Below, in pieces: positions 9,399 to 17,994 of a stretch of DNA of 33,899 bases. The DNA is taken from positions 1 through 33,899 of the forward strand of contig DASZOP010000180.1 in the NCBI GenBank assembly GCA_035550715.1, written 5' to 3'. The notes below the pieces were generated by a model. It made no database searches and had not been told where the DNA came from. It saw only the letters and a program-made list of their open reading frames with translations. Each line of letters starts with the position of its first letter. Position 1 is the first letter of the stretch. A program made the position numbers and the translations under genes. The DNA comes from DASRVA01 sp035550715. GTDB taxonomy: Bacteria; Gemmatimonadota; Gemmatimonadetes; JACCXV01; JAHWKZ01.

Positions 9399-11191
9399 CG
9401 CTACGATCCAGTCGTCCGGCGGGGGCCCTCGCAACCCTCCTGGGACTGCTCCCCTGGGCTCCACCGTTGCCGGCACAGGACGGCGGCCCGGAGTGGGGGC
9501 TCCCCGCCGTTGCCGTCGACGGCTACGAGCGGCGCCGGGAGGTGGACGTCCTCCACTACGAGATCTCGCTCGACCTGCCTGATTCCGGCCGCTCGATCCG
9601 CGGCCGGACGGAGATCCTCTTCGAGGCGGTGGTCGCGCTGGACTCGTTGGCCCTCGATTTCGGCGGCCTCGAGGTCGACAGCGTCCGCGTGGACGGTCGG
9701 ACCGCCGCATTTCGGCATGAAGGCGAGCGGCTCGTGATCGAGACCCCGCCCACCAAAGCCGGGGCGCGTCGCGAAGCCGCCGTCTGGTACCACGGGTCCC
9801 CCTCCGACGGCCTGATCCTGGGACCCAACCGCCACGGCGGCTTCGGGGTCTTCGCCGACAACTGGCCCGATCGCGCCCGCTACTGGTTCCCGGGCGTCGA
9901 TCATCCCTCGGACAAGGCCACCGTGCGGTTCGAGGTGACCGCGCCGTCCTGGATGGAGGTCGTCGCCAACGGCTATTTCGTCGACCGGGTCGACCTCGGC
10001 GACGACCAGGCGCGGACCCGGTGGTCCGAGACGGCCGCGATCCCGACGTACTGCATGGTGGTGGGGGCTGCCGATTTCGCGATCACCCGGGCCGGCGAAG
10101 GAGCCGGGATCGAGATCACCCACTGGACCTACCCCGCGGACTCGACGGCGGGCGAGCTGGCGTTCGCCCGCTCGGTCGAGATCGTGACCTTCTACGATTC
10201 GCTGTTCGGACCCTTCCCATACGAGAAGCTGGCCCACGTCCAGTCCGCCACGCGGTACGGCGGGATGGAGAACGCGTCGGCGATCTTCTACGGCGAGGAA
10301 GCGATCGGCGAAGCCGTCCTCGACCGCGACGCGGCGGGGCGGGCGGCGGACGTACCGGGCGTGGACGACCTCACCGCGCTGGTCGCCCACGAGACCGTCC
10401 ACCAGTGGTTCGGCGACGCGGTCACCGAAGGCGACTGGCGGCACCTCTGGCTGTCGGAGGGGTTCGCCACCTACTTCGCGGCGGTCTTCTTCGAGCTGCA
10501 TGGCGGCGATGCCGGTCGTGGTTCAGACGAGCTGGCGCGCCGGATGCTGGAGATGCGGGACGAGGTGCTCGAGTACTATCTCGAGACGCCGGAACCCGTC
10601 TACGGCGAAGAGCCGCGTGAATACGAGAGCCTCCTGACACCCAACAACTACCAGAAGGGCGCCTGGGTGCTCCACATGCTCCGCCGCCAGGTGGGGGACG
10701 AGGCGTTTTTCGAGGTGATCCGTCGCTACTATAGCGCTTTCCGGGACGGCACCGCCTGGACGACCGACCTCGAGCGCATCGCCGAAGAGGTCTCGGCCCA
10801 GGACCTGGGGTGGTTCTTCGGCCAGTGGCTGGGGCGGGCCGAGCTGCCCGAGCTCTCGGTGGCTCCGATGGAGGGCGACCCGACACGCCTCGTGATCCGG
10901 CAGCACCAGCGCGGCGAGCCATTTCGTCTGGACATCGATCTGGCGATCGAATGGCCAGGCGGTGGCCGGCGCGAGCGGGTGAGCCTGACCGGCCGCGAGA
11001 CCGTCGTGGAGGTTGCCGCGCCGGTCCCGATCGAGGCGGCCTCGATCGATCCGGCCACCGGGGTTCTGTTCCTGCAGGCGGTGGTGGGGCGGGCGGAAGC
11101 CTGGCCCCCCGGCCCGGATCGTGCATCCCATTCCCCCTCGGACGGGTCGCCGGCGGCCCCACGGACGCCGGACCCGCAACCCGGCGGATGA
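9395..11191 (+). CDS. Secreted M1-family zinc aminopeptidase
   Basis: This is a zinc metallopeptidase of the M1 family, which removes N-terminal residues from peptides. The zinc site is HETVH (332-336) with the third ligand Glu355, exactly HExxHx18E. The substrate N-terminus motif is GGMEN (289-293), the variant of GAMEN. A signal peptide (LATLLGLLPWAPPLPAQ) puts it in the periplasm or outside. The start is GTG 9395, overlapping the previous stop as GTGA; an earlier GTG at 9338 would place an unrelated stretch before the signal peptide. With 598 residues it lacks the long C-terminal HEAT-like domain of PepN, and the C-terminus is Pro-rich. The next gene overlaps as ATGA. Confidence 0.92.
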   Translation: MTLRSSRPAGALATLLGLLPWAPPLPAQDGGPEWGLPAVAVDGYERRREVDVLHYEISLDLPDSGRSIRGRTEILFEAVVALDSLALDFGGLEVDSVRVDGRTAAFRHEGERLVIETPPTKAGARREAAVWYHGSPSDGLILGPNRHGGFGVFADNWPDRARYWFPGVDHPSDKATVRFEVTAPSWMEVVANGYFVDRVDLGDDQARTRWSETAAIPTYCMVVGAADFAITRAGEGAGIEITHWTYPADSTAGELAFARSVEIVTFYDSLFGPFPYEKLAHVQSATRYGGMENASAIFYGEEAIGEAVLDRDAAGRAADVPGVDDLTALVAHETVHQWFGDAVTEGDWRHLWLSEGFATYFAAVFFELHGGDAGRGSDELARRMLEMRDEVLEYYLETPEPVYGEEPREYESLLTPNNYQKGAWVLHMLRRQVGDEAFFEVIRRYYSAFRDGTAWTTDLERIAEEVSAQDLGWFFGQWLGRAELPELSVAPMEGDPTRLVIRQHQRGEPFRLDIDLAIEWPGGGRRERVSLTGRETVVEVAAPVPIEAASIDPATGVLFLQAVVGRAEAWPPGPDRASHSPSDGSPAAPRTPDPQPGG

Positions 11192-11844
11192 GCGTCGCCT
11201 TTCGCGGCACCCTTATCACGTTCGAGGGCGGCGAGGGGGGCGGCAAGTCGACCCAGGCCGAGCTCCTGGGAACCTGGCTTGGGCGACAGGGCTATGAGGT
11301 CGTCGTGGCGCGCGAACCGGGCACGACCGCGGTCGGCGAGAGCGTCCGGCGGATCCTTCTCGAGGAGGCGCCCGACCACCTGGCCCCGGAAGCCGAGCTC
11401 GCGCTCTACGTCGCCGCCCGGGCCCAGCTCGTGGCCGAGATCGTCCGGCCGGCGCTCCAGGAGGGACGAGTCGTGGTGCTGGACCGCTACGGCGACAGCT
11501 CCATCGCCTACCAGGGGTACGGGCGAGGGGTCGGCCCGGATCGCGTCCGGGAGATGAACCGCTGGGCGACGGGCGGAATCGAGCCGGACCTCACGATCCT
11601 GGTGGACGTCGCCCCGGAGCTGGAGACGGATCGCCTGGAGGGAAGGCCCCGGGACCGCCTGGAGCGGGCGGGGCGATCGTTCCACGAGCGGGTCCGCGAG
11701 GGGTACCTGGAGTTGGCCGGGAAGGAACCCGGCCGTTTCCTCGTAGTAGACGCCGGACGCCCGATCGACGAGATTCAAGGGGTGATCCGAGAGCGGGTGG
11801 GCTCGCTGCTCGCCCGACGACGCCGGCCAAGGAAGGAACCGTGA
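11188..11844 (+). CDS. tmk: Thymidylate kinase
   Basis: The enzyme phosphorylates dTMP to dTDP in the cytoplasm and is essential for DNA synthesis. The 218 residues contain the P-loop GGEGGGKST (14-22), REPG (42-45) and the DRY motif at 99-101 in DRYGDSSIAYQGYGRG. An arginine-containing LID, RPRDRLERAG, is typical of bacterial enzymes. The P-loop has Gly where many homologues have Ala (EGAGKST), a mild change. ATG 11188 overlaps the M1 peptidase stop as ATGA, and the stop overlaps the start of the CtpA gene. Confidence 0.96.
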   Translation: MSVAFRGTLITFEGGEGGGKSTQAELLGTWLGRQGYEVVVAREPGTTAVGESVRRILLEEAPDHLAPEAELALYVAARAQLVAEIVRPALQEGRVVVLDRYGDSSIAYQGYGRGVGPDRVREMNRWATGGIEPDLTILVDVAPELETDRLEGRPRDRLERAGRSFHERVREGYLELAGKEPGRFLVVDAGRPIDEIQGVIRERVGSLLARRRRPRKEP

Positions 11845-13535
11845 TGATCAGAAAGCGTTTCGGCACCCTCTTCGTCCTGCTGTTCTTCCTGGCGGTTCTA
11901 ACCGGCGGCGTCATCTACGACGACCTTTCGGCCTCGAACGGCGACGACCCGTATCGAGCCATCAAGCTCCTGAACGAGGCCATCCACCAGGTCTCGGACA
12001 AGTACGTCGACCCGATTTCCTCCGACAGCCTCTACATGCGAGCCCTCGAGGGGATGCTGCTCTCGCTCGATCCGTATTCGCAGCTCCTCTCTCCGAGCGA
12101 GTACAACGACCTCCGGATCCACACCCAGGGGAACTATGAGGGCCTGGGGATCCGGATCGACATCGTGGACAACGTGCTTACCGTCATCTCGCCGATCGAG
12201 GGAACGCCGGCATACAAGGCGGGTCTCCGGGCGGGCGACCGGATCATGAAGGTGGACGGCGTCTCGACCGAGGGGTGGAGCGAGGAGAAGGCCGTCCAGG
12301 AGCTCCGCGGCCCGCAGGGCTCGGAGGTCGAGCTGATCATCGGCCGGGACGGCCTCGACGAGCCGATACAGGCCGACATCACCCGCAAGGCCATCAAGCT
12401 ATCGGCCGTTCCGTACGCGTTCATGCTGGACGATGGGATCGGCTACGTCCGGTTCACCCAGTTCTCCGAGCACGGCCGGGACGAGATCCGCGACGCGATC
12501 CGGGAGCTCGAGCGGCAGGGGATGCGGGCCCTGATCCTGGACGTGCGTCAGAATCCGGGCGGGCTCCTCGACCAGGCGATCGAAGTCTCCGACCTGTTCC
12601 TGCCGAAGGGCGTGGAGATCGTGTCCACCAAGGGGCGGGCGGCCGACAGCGATCGCCAGTACTCGGCGCGCGACAACAACGACTTCTCGGTGCACCCGAT
12701 GGTGCTGCTGATCGACAACGGCTCGGCATCCGCCACCGAGATTCTGGCCGGGGCGCTCCAGGACCACGACCGGGCGCTCATCGTGGGTGAGACCTCGTGG
12801 GGCAAGGGCCTCGTGCAGAGCCTCTTCTCCCTGGACGACGGGTACTTCCTCAAGCTGACGACGGCGCGCTACTACACGCCGAGCGGCCGCAGCATCCAGC
12901 GGGATGACGAGATCGAGCTGGCGTCCTTCGAGGGCTTGCCTTCCGAAGCCGGCACGCTGGACAGCGGCACGGAGTCGATCCCCGACAGCCTCGTCTTCGA
13001 CACCGACATGGGTCGCACGGTCTACGGCGGGGGTGGGGTCATGCCGGATGTGGTCGTCAGGGCGGAGAAGCTCAGCGAGGTAGCCACCCAGCTCCTCGAG
13101 CAGGCGTTCCGGAAGAACGCGTTCTTCAGCTTCGCCGTGCACTACCACGCAAGCCATCCGTCGCTCCCGCGGACCTTCGCGCCCGACGCCGCGCTGATGG
13201 ACGAGTTCCGGACCTATCTGCAGCGTGACAAGGGCATCGACTTCTCGGACGAGGCGTTCGACGCGGAGGGCGACTACATCCGTGACTACCTGCGCTACAC
13301 CCTGATCAGCCAGTATCACGGCGAGGGCGTGGCCCGGCAGGCGGTCATGGAGGCGGATCTCCCGCTGGCGACGGCGGTCGACATGCTGAACGAGGCCGAC
13401 ACGCTGGCCGATCTCTTCCGGCTGGCCGACCGCGCCCGTCAGGCCCAGGCCGACCAGGTCGGGGCGGAGACCGCCCTCGAGGACGGATCCGAACCGGCGG
13501 ATCCGATGCTCCTCGACCGCTCCACGCCGCGCTAG
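11844..13535 (+). CDS. C-terminal processing protease, CtpA/Prc type (S41)
   Basis: A membrane-anchored or periplasmic serine protease with a Ser-Lys dyad. The N-terminal hydrophobic segment (FGTLFVLLFFLAVLTGGVIY) is a signal anchor. A PDZ domain spans about 95-180 (YEGLGIRI, GLRAGDRIMKVDG), followed by the S41 core. By spacing against Prc, the catalytic residues are Ser296 in GSASATEI, Lys321 in ETSWGKG and Gln325. ATG 11844 is preferred; GTG 11841 would add one residue. GGAAGGAA lies just upstream. At 563 residues it is longer than minimal CtpA proteins, with a helical C-terminal extension after about residue 400. The stop shares one base with the next GTG (TAGTG). Confidence 0.93.
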   Translation: MIRKRFGTLFVLLFFLAVLTGGVIYDDLSASNGDDPYRAIKLLNEAIHQVSDKYVDPISSDSLYMRALEGMLLSLDPYSQLLSPSEYNDLRIHTQGNYEGLGIRIDIVDNVLTVISPIEGTPAYKAGLRAGDRIMKVDGVSTEGWSEEKAVQELRGPQGSEVELIIGRDGLDEPIQADITRKAIKLSAVPYAFMLDDGIGYVRFTQFSEHGRDEIRDAIRELERQGMRALILDVRQNPGGLLDQAIEVSDLFLPKGVEIVSTKGRAADSDRQYSARDNNDFSVHPMVLLIDNGSASATEILAGALQDHDRALIVGETSWGKGLVQSLFSLDDGYFLKLTTARYYTPSGRSIQRDDEIELASFEGLPSEAGTLDSGTESIPDSLVFDTDMGRTVYGGGGVMPDVVVRAEKLSEVATQLLEQAFRKNAFFSFAVHYHASHPSLPRTFAPDAALMDEFRTYLQRDKGIDFSDEAFDAEGDYIRDYLRYTLISQYHGEGVARQAVMEADLPLATAVDMLNEADTLADLFRLADRARQAQADQVGAETALEDGSEPADPMLLDRSTPR

Positions 13536-14068
13536 TGCCCGAAGCCGTCCTGGTCGACGGCTACAACGTCCTTCATGCCATACCACGCTTCGCGCCCCGC
13601 GGCGGGAACGTCGCCGAGGGGCGTCACGCGCTGGAGCGCTGGCTCGCGGAAGCGGGCGCCCGCCAGCGGGTGCCCGAGATCGTCCTCGTGTGGGACGGCG
13701 GGAAAGCCGCCCGCCCGGTGACCCGGAGCGGCCCGGTTCGAATCCTCTATGCCGAAACGGGCCGGACCGCCGACGACCGGATCCTGGATCTCTGCCGCGG
13801 CACGTACGCGGATCGCGCCGGATCGACGTGGGTCGTCTCCTCGGACCGTGACGTGCAGGGTCCCGCCCGCCAGCTCGGCTTCACCGCGATCGGCGCCATG
13901 ACGTTCTACCGGCGCTGGTCGCCCGACGGCGCGCCCTCGGGCCGGAGCCGGCGCTCGGGACGGGTCAGTGGCGCCGAAGCGAACCCGCGCCCCGCCCGTG
14001 CCGAGGTCGACGGCCTGCTGGACGAGCTCCTGGCCCGGCGTGAGGATCCCGAAGGGGGAGAGGGCTGA
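13535..14068 (+). CDS. YacP-like NYN domain protein
   Basis: This 177-residue protein matches the YacP/Rae1-type NYN (PIN-like) family of RNA-binding ribonucleases. The acidic metal site is seen in VDGYNVLH (7-14), VWDGG, ETGRTADDRI and SSDRDVQGPARQLG. Bacillus Rae1 cleaves mRNA on the ribosome; that role here is an inference from family only. The start GTG 13535 follows the CtpA stop with a one-base overlap. The basic, Ser-rich stretch after about residue 130 is probably disordered. Its stop overlaps the CTG proposed as start of the permease gene. Confidence 0.87.
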   Translation: MPEAVLVDGYNVLHAIPRFAPRGGNVAEGRHALERWLAEAGARQRVPEIVLVWDGGKAARPVTRSGPVRILYAETGRTADDRILDLCRGTYADRAGSTWVVSSDRDVQGPARQLGFTAIGAMTFYRRWSPDGAPSGRSRRSGRVSGAEANPRPARAEVDGLLDELLARREDPEGGEG

Positions 14069-15408
14069 GGCCGGCGCGCGAGTCCGCCCCCGGCGCCGCC
14101 CCGGCCGTCGGGCCCGTCCTCAAGCGGGCGGTCACGCGGTGGGAGATCGTCGGGCTCGCGATGAACGACGTCGTCGGCAGCGGGGTCTACCTGCTGCCCG
14201 CGGCCGCCGCCCTCCTCCTGGGCCCGGCCAGCGTGTGGGCGGTGATCCTGGCGGGCGCCGCGGTCGCCCTCCTCGTCCTCTGCTTCGCCGAGGCTGCCAG
14301 CCACTTCGACGAACCCGGCAGCGGCTACATCTACACGCGCGAGGCGTTCGGCGATTTCGTCGGGTTCGAGGTCGGGTGGATGACGTGGCTCGCCCGGATC
14401 TCGTCCATCGCGTCGCTCTCCAACGGTTTCGCCCAGGCGCTCTCGTTTCTGTGGCCGGCCGCGATGGTCGGCGGGACGCGGGCCCTGGTGATCGCGCTTC
14501 CGATCTTCTTTTTCACCTGGATCAACGTCGTGGGGGTCAAGTCGGGGGCCCGGACCGCGGTCGTCCTCACGATCGCCAAGATCGTGCCGCTCGTGATCCT
14601 GGTTGCGGTCGGCCTGTTCGCGGTCCAGTGGGACCGGATCTTCCCGACGCCCGCGCCGCCCACCGACCGGCTGGGCGAGGCCGCCCTCCTCCTTCTCTTC
14701 GCGTACGCGGGGTTCGAGAACACGGCCGCCGCCGCGGGCGAGTACCAGAACCCGAAGCGGGACGTGCCGTTCGCGCTCCTCACGATGATCGTCGTGGTGA
14801 CGGCGCTCTACACGGCGGTCCAGATCGTGGCGCTGGGCGTCCTGCCCGATCTCGCGGAGAAGGTCGAGGGGGCGCCGCTGGCCGACGCGGCGGTGCTTCT
14901 GATGGGCGCGGCGGGCGGGATCCTGATGACCCTGGGGGCGGCGATCTCGATCGAAGGCAACGTCGGCAACACCATGCTGGCGGGTCCCCGGTATCTGTAC
15001 GCGCTGGCCGTGGACGGATACGGGCCGGCGGCCCTGGCCAGGATCCATCCGCGCTACCGGACGCCGGCCTGGGCGATCGTGACCCAGGCGACGGTGGCGC
15101 TCGCGCTCGCCCTGTCGGGCTCGTTCGTCCAGCTCGCCATGCTCTCGATCATCGCCCGGCTCGCGACCTACATGGGGACGGCCGCGGCGGTCCCGATCCT
15201 GCGACGGAAGCGGGGGGTCGCGGAGGGAGCCTTCCGCCTGCCGGGCGGTCCGGTGATCCCGGTTCTGGCGCTCCTCCTGTGCCTCGCCTTCCTGGCCAGC
15301 GCCAGGACCGAGAACCTGCTGGCCGGGCTGGTCGCGCTGGTGGTGGGGGTGGTGATCTACGCTTTTCGCCGGCCGCCGCGCGAGCCGGCGGTCACCGACG
15401 CAGGGTAG
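14065..15408 (+). CDS. APC-family amino acid permease, probable CTG start
   Basis: This is a polytopic membrane transporter of the amino acid-polyamine-organocation superfamily, with about 12 hydrophobic segments. The first helix region reads LKRAVTRWEIVGLAMNDVVGSGVYLLP, the APC signature where unwound TM1 (GSGVY) binds substrate. The first conventional start, ATG 14161, falls inside this signature and would remove half of TM1. No in-frame ATG, GTG or TTG exists upstream, whereas CTG 14065 overlaps the preceding stop as CTGA with GGGGAGAGGG just before it. From CTG the protein has 447 residues. Substrate cannot be told. It is the last gene of the chain, ended by the hairpin at 15426. Confidence 0.82.
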   Translation: MRPARESAPGAAPAVGPVLKRAVTRWEIVGLAMNDVVGSGVYLLPAAAALLLGPASVWAVILAGAAVALLVLCFAEAASHFDEPGSGYIYTREAFGDFVGFEVGWMTWLARISSIASLSNGFAQALSFLWPAAMVGGTRALVIALPIFFFTWINVVGVKSGARTAVVLTIAKIVPLVILVAVGLFAVQWDRIFPTPAPPTDRLGEAALLLLFAYAGFENTAAAAGEYQNPKRDVPFALLTMIVVVTALYTAVQIVALGVLPDLAEKVEGAPLADAAVLLMGAAGGILMTLGAAISIEGNVGNTMLAGPRYLYALAVDGYGPAALARIHPRYRTPAWAIVTQATVALALALSGSFVQLAMLSIIARLATYMGTAAAVPILRRKRGVAEGAFRLPGGPVIPVLALLLCLAFLASARTENLLAGLVALVVGVVIYAFRRPPREPAVTDAG

Positions 15409-15425
15409 CTCTTCACAAAGCGAAA

Positions 15426-15451
15426 CCCCCGGCCTCTTTCGAGACCGGGGG
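15426..15451. terminator. Bidirectional hairpin terminator between the APC permease and rpoD
   Basis: CCCCCGG pairs with CCGGGGG, with a C/A mismatch and then CTC/GAG around a TTTC loop. It lies between two convergent genes, 18 bases after the permease stop and 27 bases after the sigma factor stop. On the minus strand it is followed by TTTCGCTTTG, so it works best for rpoD; on the plus strand the T tract is poor. Confidence 0.65.
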
Positions 15452-15477
15452 CTTCGGATTAGACCTGCGGTCGGCGC

Positions 15478-16359
15478 CTAGTGGTACGGCTGGAGCCGCC
15501 GCGCCCGCGACTGATGGCGGAGCCGCTCGATCGCCCGCTCCTTGATCTGGCGGATCCTCTCCCGCGACAGGTTGAAGATCGAGCCGATCTCGCGGAGCGT
15601 CAGGGGCTCGTTGCCGTCCAGCCCGTAATAGAGCTTGACGATCTTGGCCTCCCTGGGCTGCAGCGTCTCGAGGGTCTCGCGGATCTCCTTGATCCGCGCG
15701 CTCTCGAAGGTCTGCTCCTCCGGATCCAGGGTCTCGTCGTCCGAGAGGTAACTGAAGAGGGTCTTCTCCTCGCCCTCGAACAGCGGCGCGTCCAGGGACA
15801 GCGAGCGGCGGGAAACGTTCATCAGCTTCCGCACCTCGTCGACGTCCATGTCCATCGCCGCGGCGACCTCCTCCGGCTTCGGCTCACGCCCGAGCTTCTG
15901 GGTGAGCTCGGCCTCCTTCTTGGAGATCTTGTTGAGCGTGGTCGCCCGGTTGATCGGCAGCCTGAACGTCTTCGAGTTCTCCGCCAGCGCCTTCAGGATC
16001 GCCTGGCGGATCCACCACACGGCGTACGAGATGAACTTGACGCCCTTGGTCTCGTCGAACTTCTGGGCCGCGCGCACCAGACCGACGTTGCCCTCGCAGA
16101 TCAGATCCGGCAGGCTCATTCCGAGATTCTGGTACTTCTTGGCCACCGACACCACGAACCGGAGGTTCGAGCGGACCAGCTTCTCGAGGGCGAGCTGATC
16201 CCCGTCCCGGATCCGGCGGGCGAGCTCGGCCTCCTCCGCGCGCGTCAGGAGGGGATGGTTCTTGATGTCCTCCAGATAGAGCGCGAGGGCGCCTTCGTCG
16301 ACCTTGTCGGTCCCGGTGCCGAGCGACATATTGCTCGTCTTCCTGCGCTTGGTCGTCAT
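15478..16359 (-). CDS. rpoD: Primary-type RNA polymerase sigma factor (RpoD/SigA)
   Basis: This sigma-70 factor gives RNA polymerase its promoter specificity. The 293 residues hold region 1.2 (DEGALALYLEDIKNHPLLTR, 21-40) and region 2 (about 58-135). Region 2 includes DLICEGNVGLVRAAQKFD and ISYAVWWIRQAI; region 3 follows. Region 4 has the helix-turn-helix LTLREIGSIFNLSRERIRQI (253-272). Region 1.1 is absent, as in Bacteroidetes, Chlorobi and Gemmatimonadota primary sigmas. The start MTTKRRKTS at 16359 gives the right N-terminus; ATG 16329, ten codons later, is an alternative. A promoter, TTGACG-N18-TATACT, lies about 80 bases upstream. A group 2 sigma is possible, but the sequence looks primary. 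Confidence 0.93.
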   Translation of the reverse strand: MTTKRRKTSNMSLGTGTDKVDEGALALYLEDIKNHPLLTRAEEAELARRIRDGDQLALEKLVRSNLRFVVSVAKKYQNLGMSLPDLICEGNVGLVRAAQKFDETKGVKFISYAVWWIRQAILKALAENSKTFRLPINRATTLNKISKKEAELTQKLGREPKPEEVAAAMDMDVDEVRKLMNVSRRSLSLDAPLFEGEEKTLFSYLSDDETLDPEEQTFESARIKEIRETLETLQPREAKIVKLYYGLDGNEPLTLREIGSIFNLSRERIRQIKERAIERLRHQSRARRLQPYH

Positions 16360-16436
16360 GAGCGTCCGCTTTCCCTTATCATTCCGCTGAACAAGACCTG
16401 CCGTGAACACAATGGTGGCAAAATGGGGATCAAGAG

Positions 16437-16466
16437 AGTATAAGTGCCCAACCCCTATTCCGTCAA
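16437..16466 (-). promoter_or_regulatory. Sigma-70-type promoter of rpoD
   Basis: On the minus strand TTGACG (16466-16461), an 18-base spacer and TATACT (16442-16437) precede the sigma factor start by about 78 bases. The sigma factor is thus likely to be transcribed by its own holoenzyme. Confidence 0.65.
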
Positions 16467-16509
16467 GGGGTTCCGGTCCATCTTGACCTTTCGAACCGGC
16501 CGTGCCACG

Positions 16510-17274
16510 ATGGGTATCAGAACCGGCATGTCGTATACACTCCCGCCCCCCCGGAAGTTGCCCGCCCTCTGCGCGGTGCTCCTTGCTCTGGCCGGGGGTC
16601 CTCCGGCTCGGGCCCAGGAGCCCGCCCCGGCCGACCCCGCGGGGTTTCGCCGCCAGTACCTCCAGGCGGAGGCTTACCGGACGGGGACCTCGGCTACCCT
16701 GTCGGAGTGGCCCGAGCTGGGGGGGCTGATCCGGGCGTCCCGCGAGCTCGAAGCCGCGGTCGCCGAGGACGACCAGACCCTCTCCGGGGAACTCCTGCTC
16801 ACCTTCCGGGCAAGGGTCGATTCGCTGGCTGCCCGGCCATTGCCGGCCTTCATGGAGCCCCAGGCCGACGTTGTCCGGACGACGCTGGACTCGCTGGGCG
16901 AGCACCTGGCCCGGGCCGAAGCGTGGCTCGGTGCCCTGCCGCCGGCACCCGCAGCGACGGATGGATCGGCGGTGAACGAGGTGGAAAGCGAGCGGACCCT
17001 GGTGACGGGGAGGACGGCGGTGACGGTGCCGGCGGGCGTCCGGGTCGGGAGCGAGGATTCGCTGCCGACGGCCGAGCTTCCCGGGGAGGAAGAGAACTTC
17101 CTCGATCTCCTGAACCGGGCTCTATCCGACCTCGATCTGCTCGTCCACCTGACCCGGACCGCCGGCCGGGACCCGGCGTCCGAGCCGGCTTCCGCCGAGG
17201 CGGTCAGCTCAGCCCGGCCAGCCCCAGGACCCAGCTCGCCAGCACGTACAGCGCCACCCCGCCGAGGACCGTGA
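16510..17274 (+). CDS. Exported protein of unknown function
   Basis: I do not recognise a family. From ATG 16510 the product has about 254 residues. An N-terminal hydrophobic segment (LPALCAVLLALAGG) ends near PPARAQ and predicts export. The central part (about 50-200) is helical and rich in Glu, Leu and Arg (ASRELEAAVAEDDQTL; TLDSLGEHLARAEAWL; FLDLLNRALSDLDLLV). The last 35 or so residues are Pro/Ser/Ala-rich and low in complexity. ATG 16528 is another possible start. A GTG at 16444 would put the start just beyond the -10 box of the divergent rpoD promoter, so I did not use it. The 3' end overlaps the opposite-strand ZIP gene by 71 bases. It is probably a real gene, judged by signal peptide and codon pattern. 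Confidence 0.6.
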   Translation: MGIRTGMSYTLPPPRKLPALCAVLLALAGGPPARAQEPAPADPAGFRRQYLQAEAYRTGTSATLSEWPELGGLIRASRELEAAVAEDDQTLSGELLLTFRARVDSLAARPLPAFMEPQADVVRTTLDSLGEHLARAEAWLGALPPAPAATDGSAVNEVESERTLVTGRTAVTVPAGVRVGSEDSLPTAELPGEEENFLDLLNRALSDLDLLVHLTRTAGRDPASEPASAEAVSSARPAPGPSSPARTAPPRRGP

Positions 17275-17929
17275 ACGCCAGGTGGTGACCGACCTCCTTG
17301 TTGACCTCCGGGACCAGATCGGTCGCCGCCACGTAGATCGTGACGCCGGTCGCGAGGGCCAGGCCCCTGCCGGCCAGTTCCTCCCGCCCCGCCAGCAGCA
17401 TCGCTCCCAGAACGCACGCCGCGCCGACCACGGCCGAGGCGGCTACCGCACGGCTCCGCCCGCCTCCCGCGGCGCGGACGATGGAGGCGATCGTGAACCC
17501 CTCCGGCAGCTTGTGGAGGGCGATCGCGCCGAACACGAGCCAGCCGAGCGTGGGCGAGACCGTGAATCCGGCGGCGATCGACACGCCGTCGAAGAACGAG
17601 TGGAGCCCGAGGCCGATGGTGGCCGCGGCGCTGGAGGCGTCCTGGACGACCTCGGTGTGGGTTTCCTCACCGAAGTGGAAATGCCGGACCAGCGTGTGCT
17701 CGAACAGGTGCGTCACGAAGTACCCGGTGACGACCAGCGGCATGGCGAGCGCGGGGGCGAGCTCGAGCGCCTCCGGGAGCATGCGGAGCAGCGCCACGCA
17801 GAGCAGGAAACCGGCACCGATCGCGACGAAGAGACGGAGCATGAGCCGGCTCCAGCGCGTGCGAGCGCCGATGAGGAGACCCCCCAGCACGTTCCCCAGG
17901 GCGGCCAGAAAGGCGAGAACGAGGCCCAT
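17204..17929 (-). CDS. ZIP-family divalent metal transporter
   Basis: This is a membrane transporter of the ZIP family (ZupT/GufA-like), which imports zinc or other divalent metals. The 241 residues form about eight hydrophobic helices. The binuclear metal centre is seen in TM4, HSFFDGVSIAAGF (His110, Asp114), and TM5, HKLPEGFTIA (His139, Glu143). A His-rich stretch (about 78-91, HTLVRHFHFGEETH) is in the family's variable cytoplasmic loop. ATG 17929 lacks a clear ribosome site. It is divergent from the LON-domain gene and convergent with the exported unknown gene, and appears to be a single-gene unit. The metal cannot be read from the sequence. Confidence 0.9.
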   Translation of the reverse strand: MGLVLAFLAALGNVLGGLLIGARTRWSRLMLRLFVAIGAGFLLCVALLRMLPEALELAPALAMPLVVTGYFVTHLFEHTLVRHFHFGEETHTEVVQDASSAAATIGLGLHSFFDGVSIAAGFTVSPTLGWLVFGAIALHKLPEGFTIASIVRAAGGGRSRAVAASAVVGAACVLGAMLLAGREELAGRGLALATGVTIYVAATDLVPEVNKEVGHHLAFTVLGGVALYVLASWVLGLAGLS

Positions 17930-17994
17930 CGTGCGGGCGGCGAAGCTAGCCCCGGTGTCGGGCGGGGCAACGCGCGAAGGCGGGGCGGGGGCCG

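Noticed and set aside
16444..16509. GTG 16444 as start of the exported protein
   Set aside because: It lies just beyond the -10 box of the divergent rpoD promoter, and translation from it would bury the signal peptide behind 22 extra residues.
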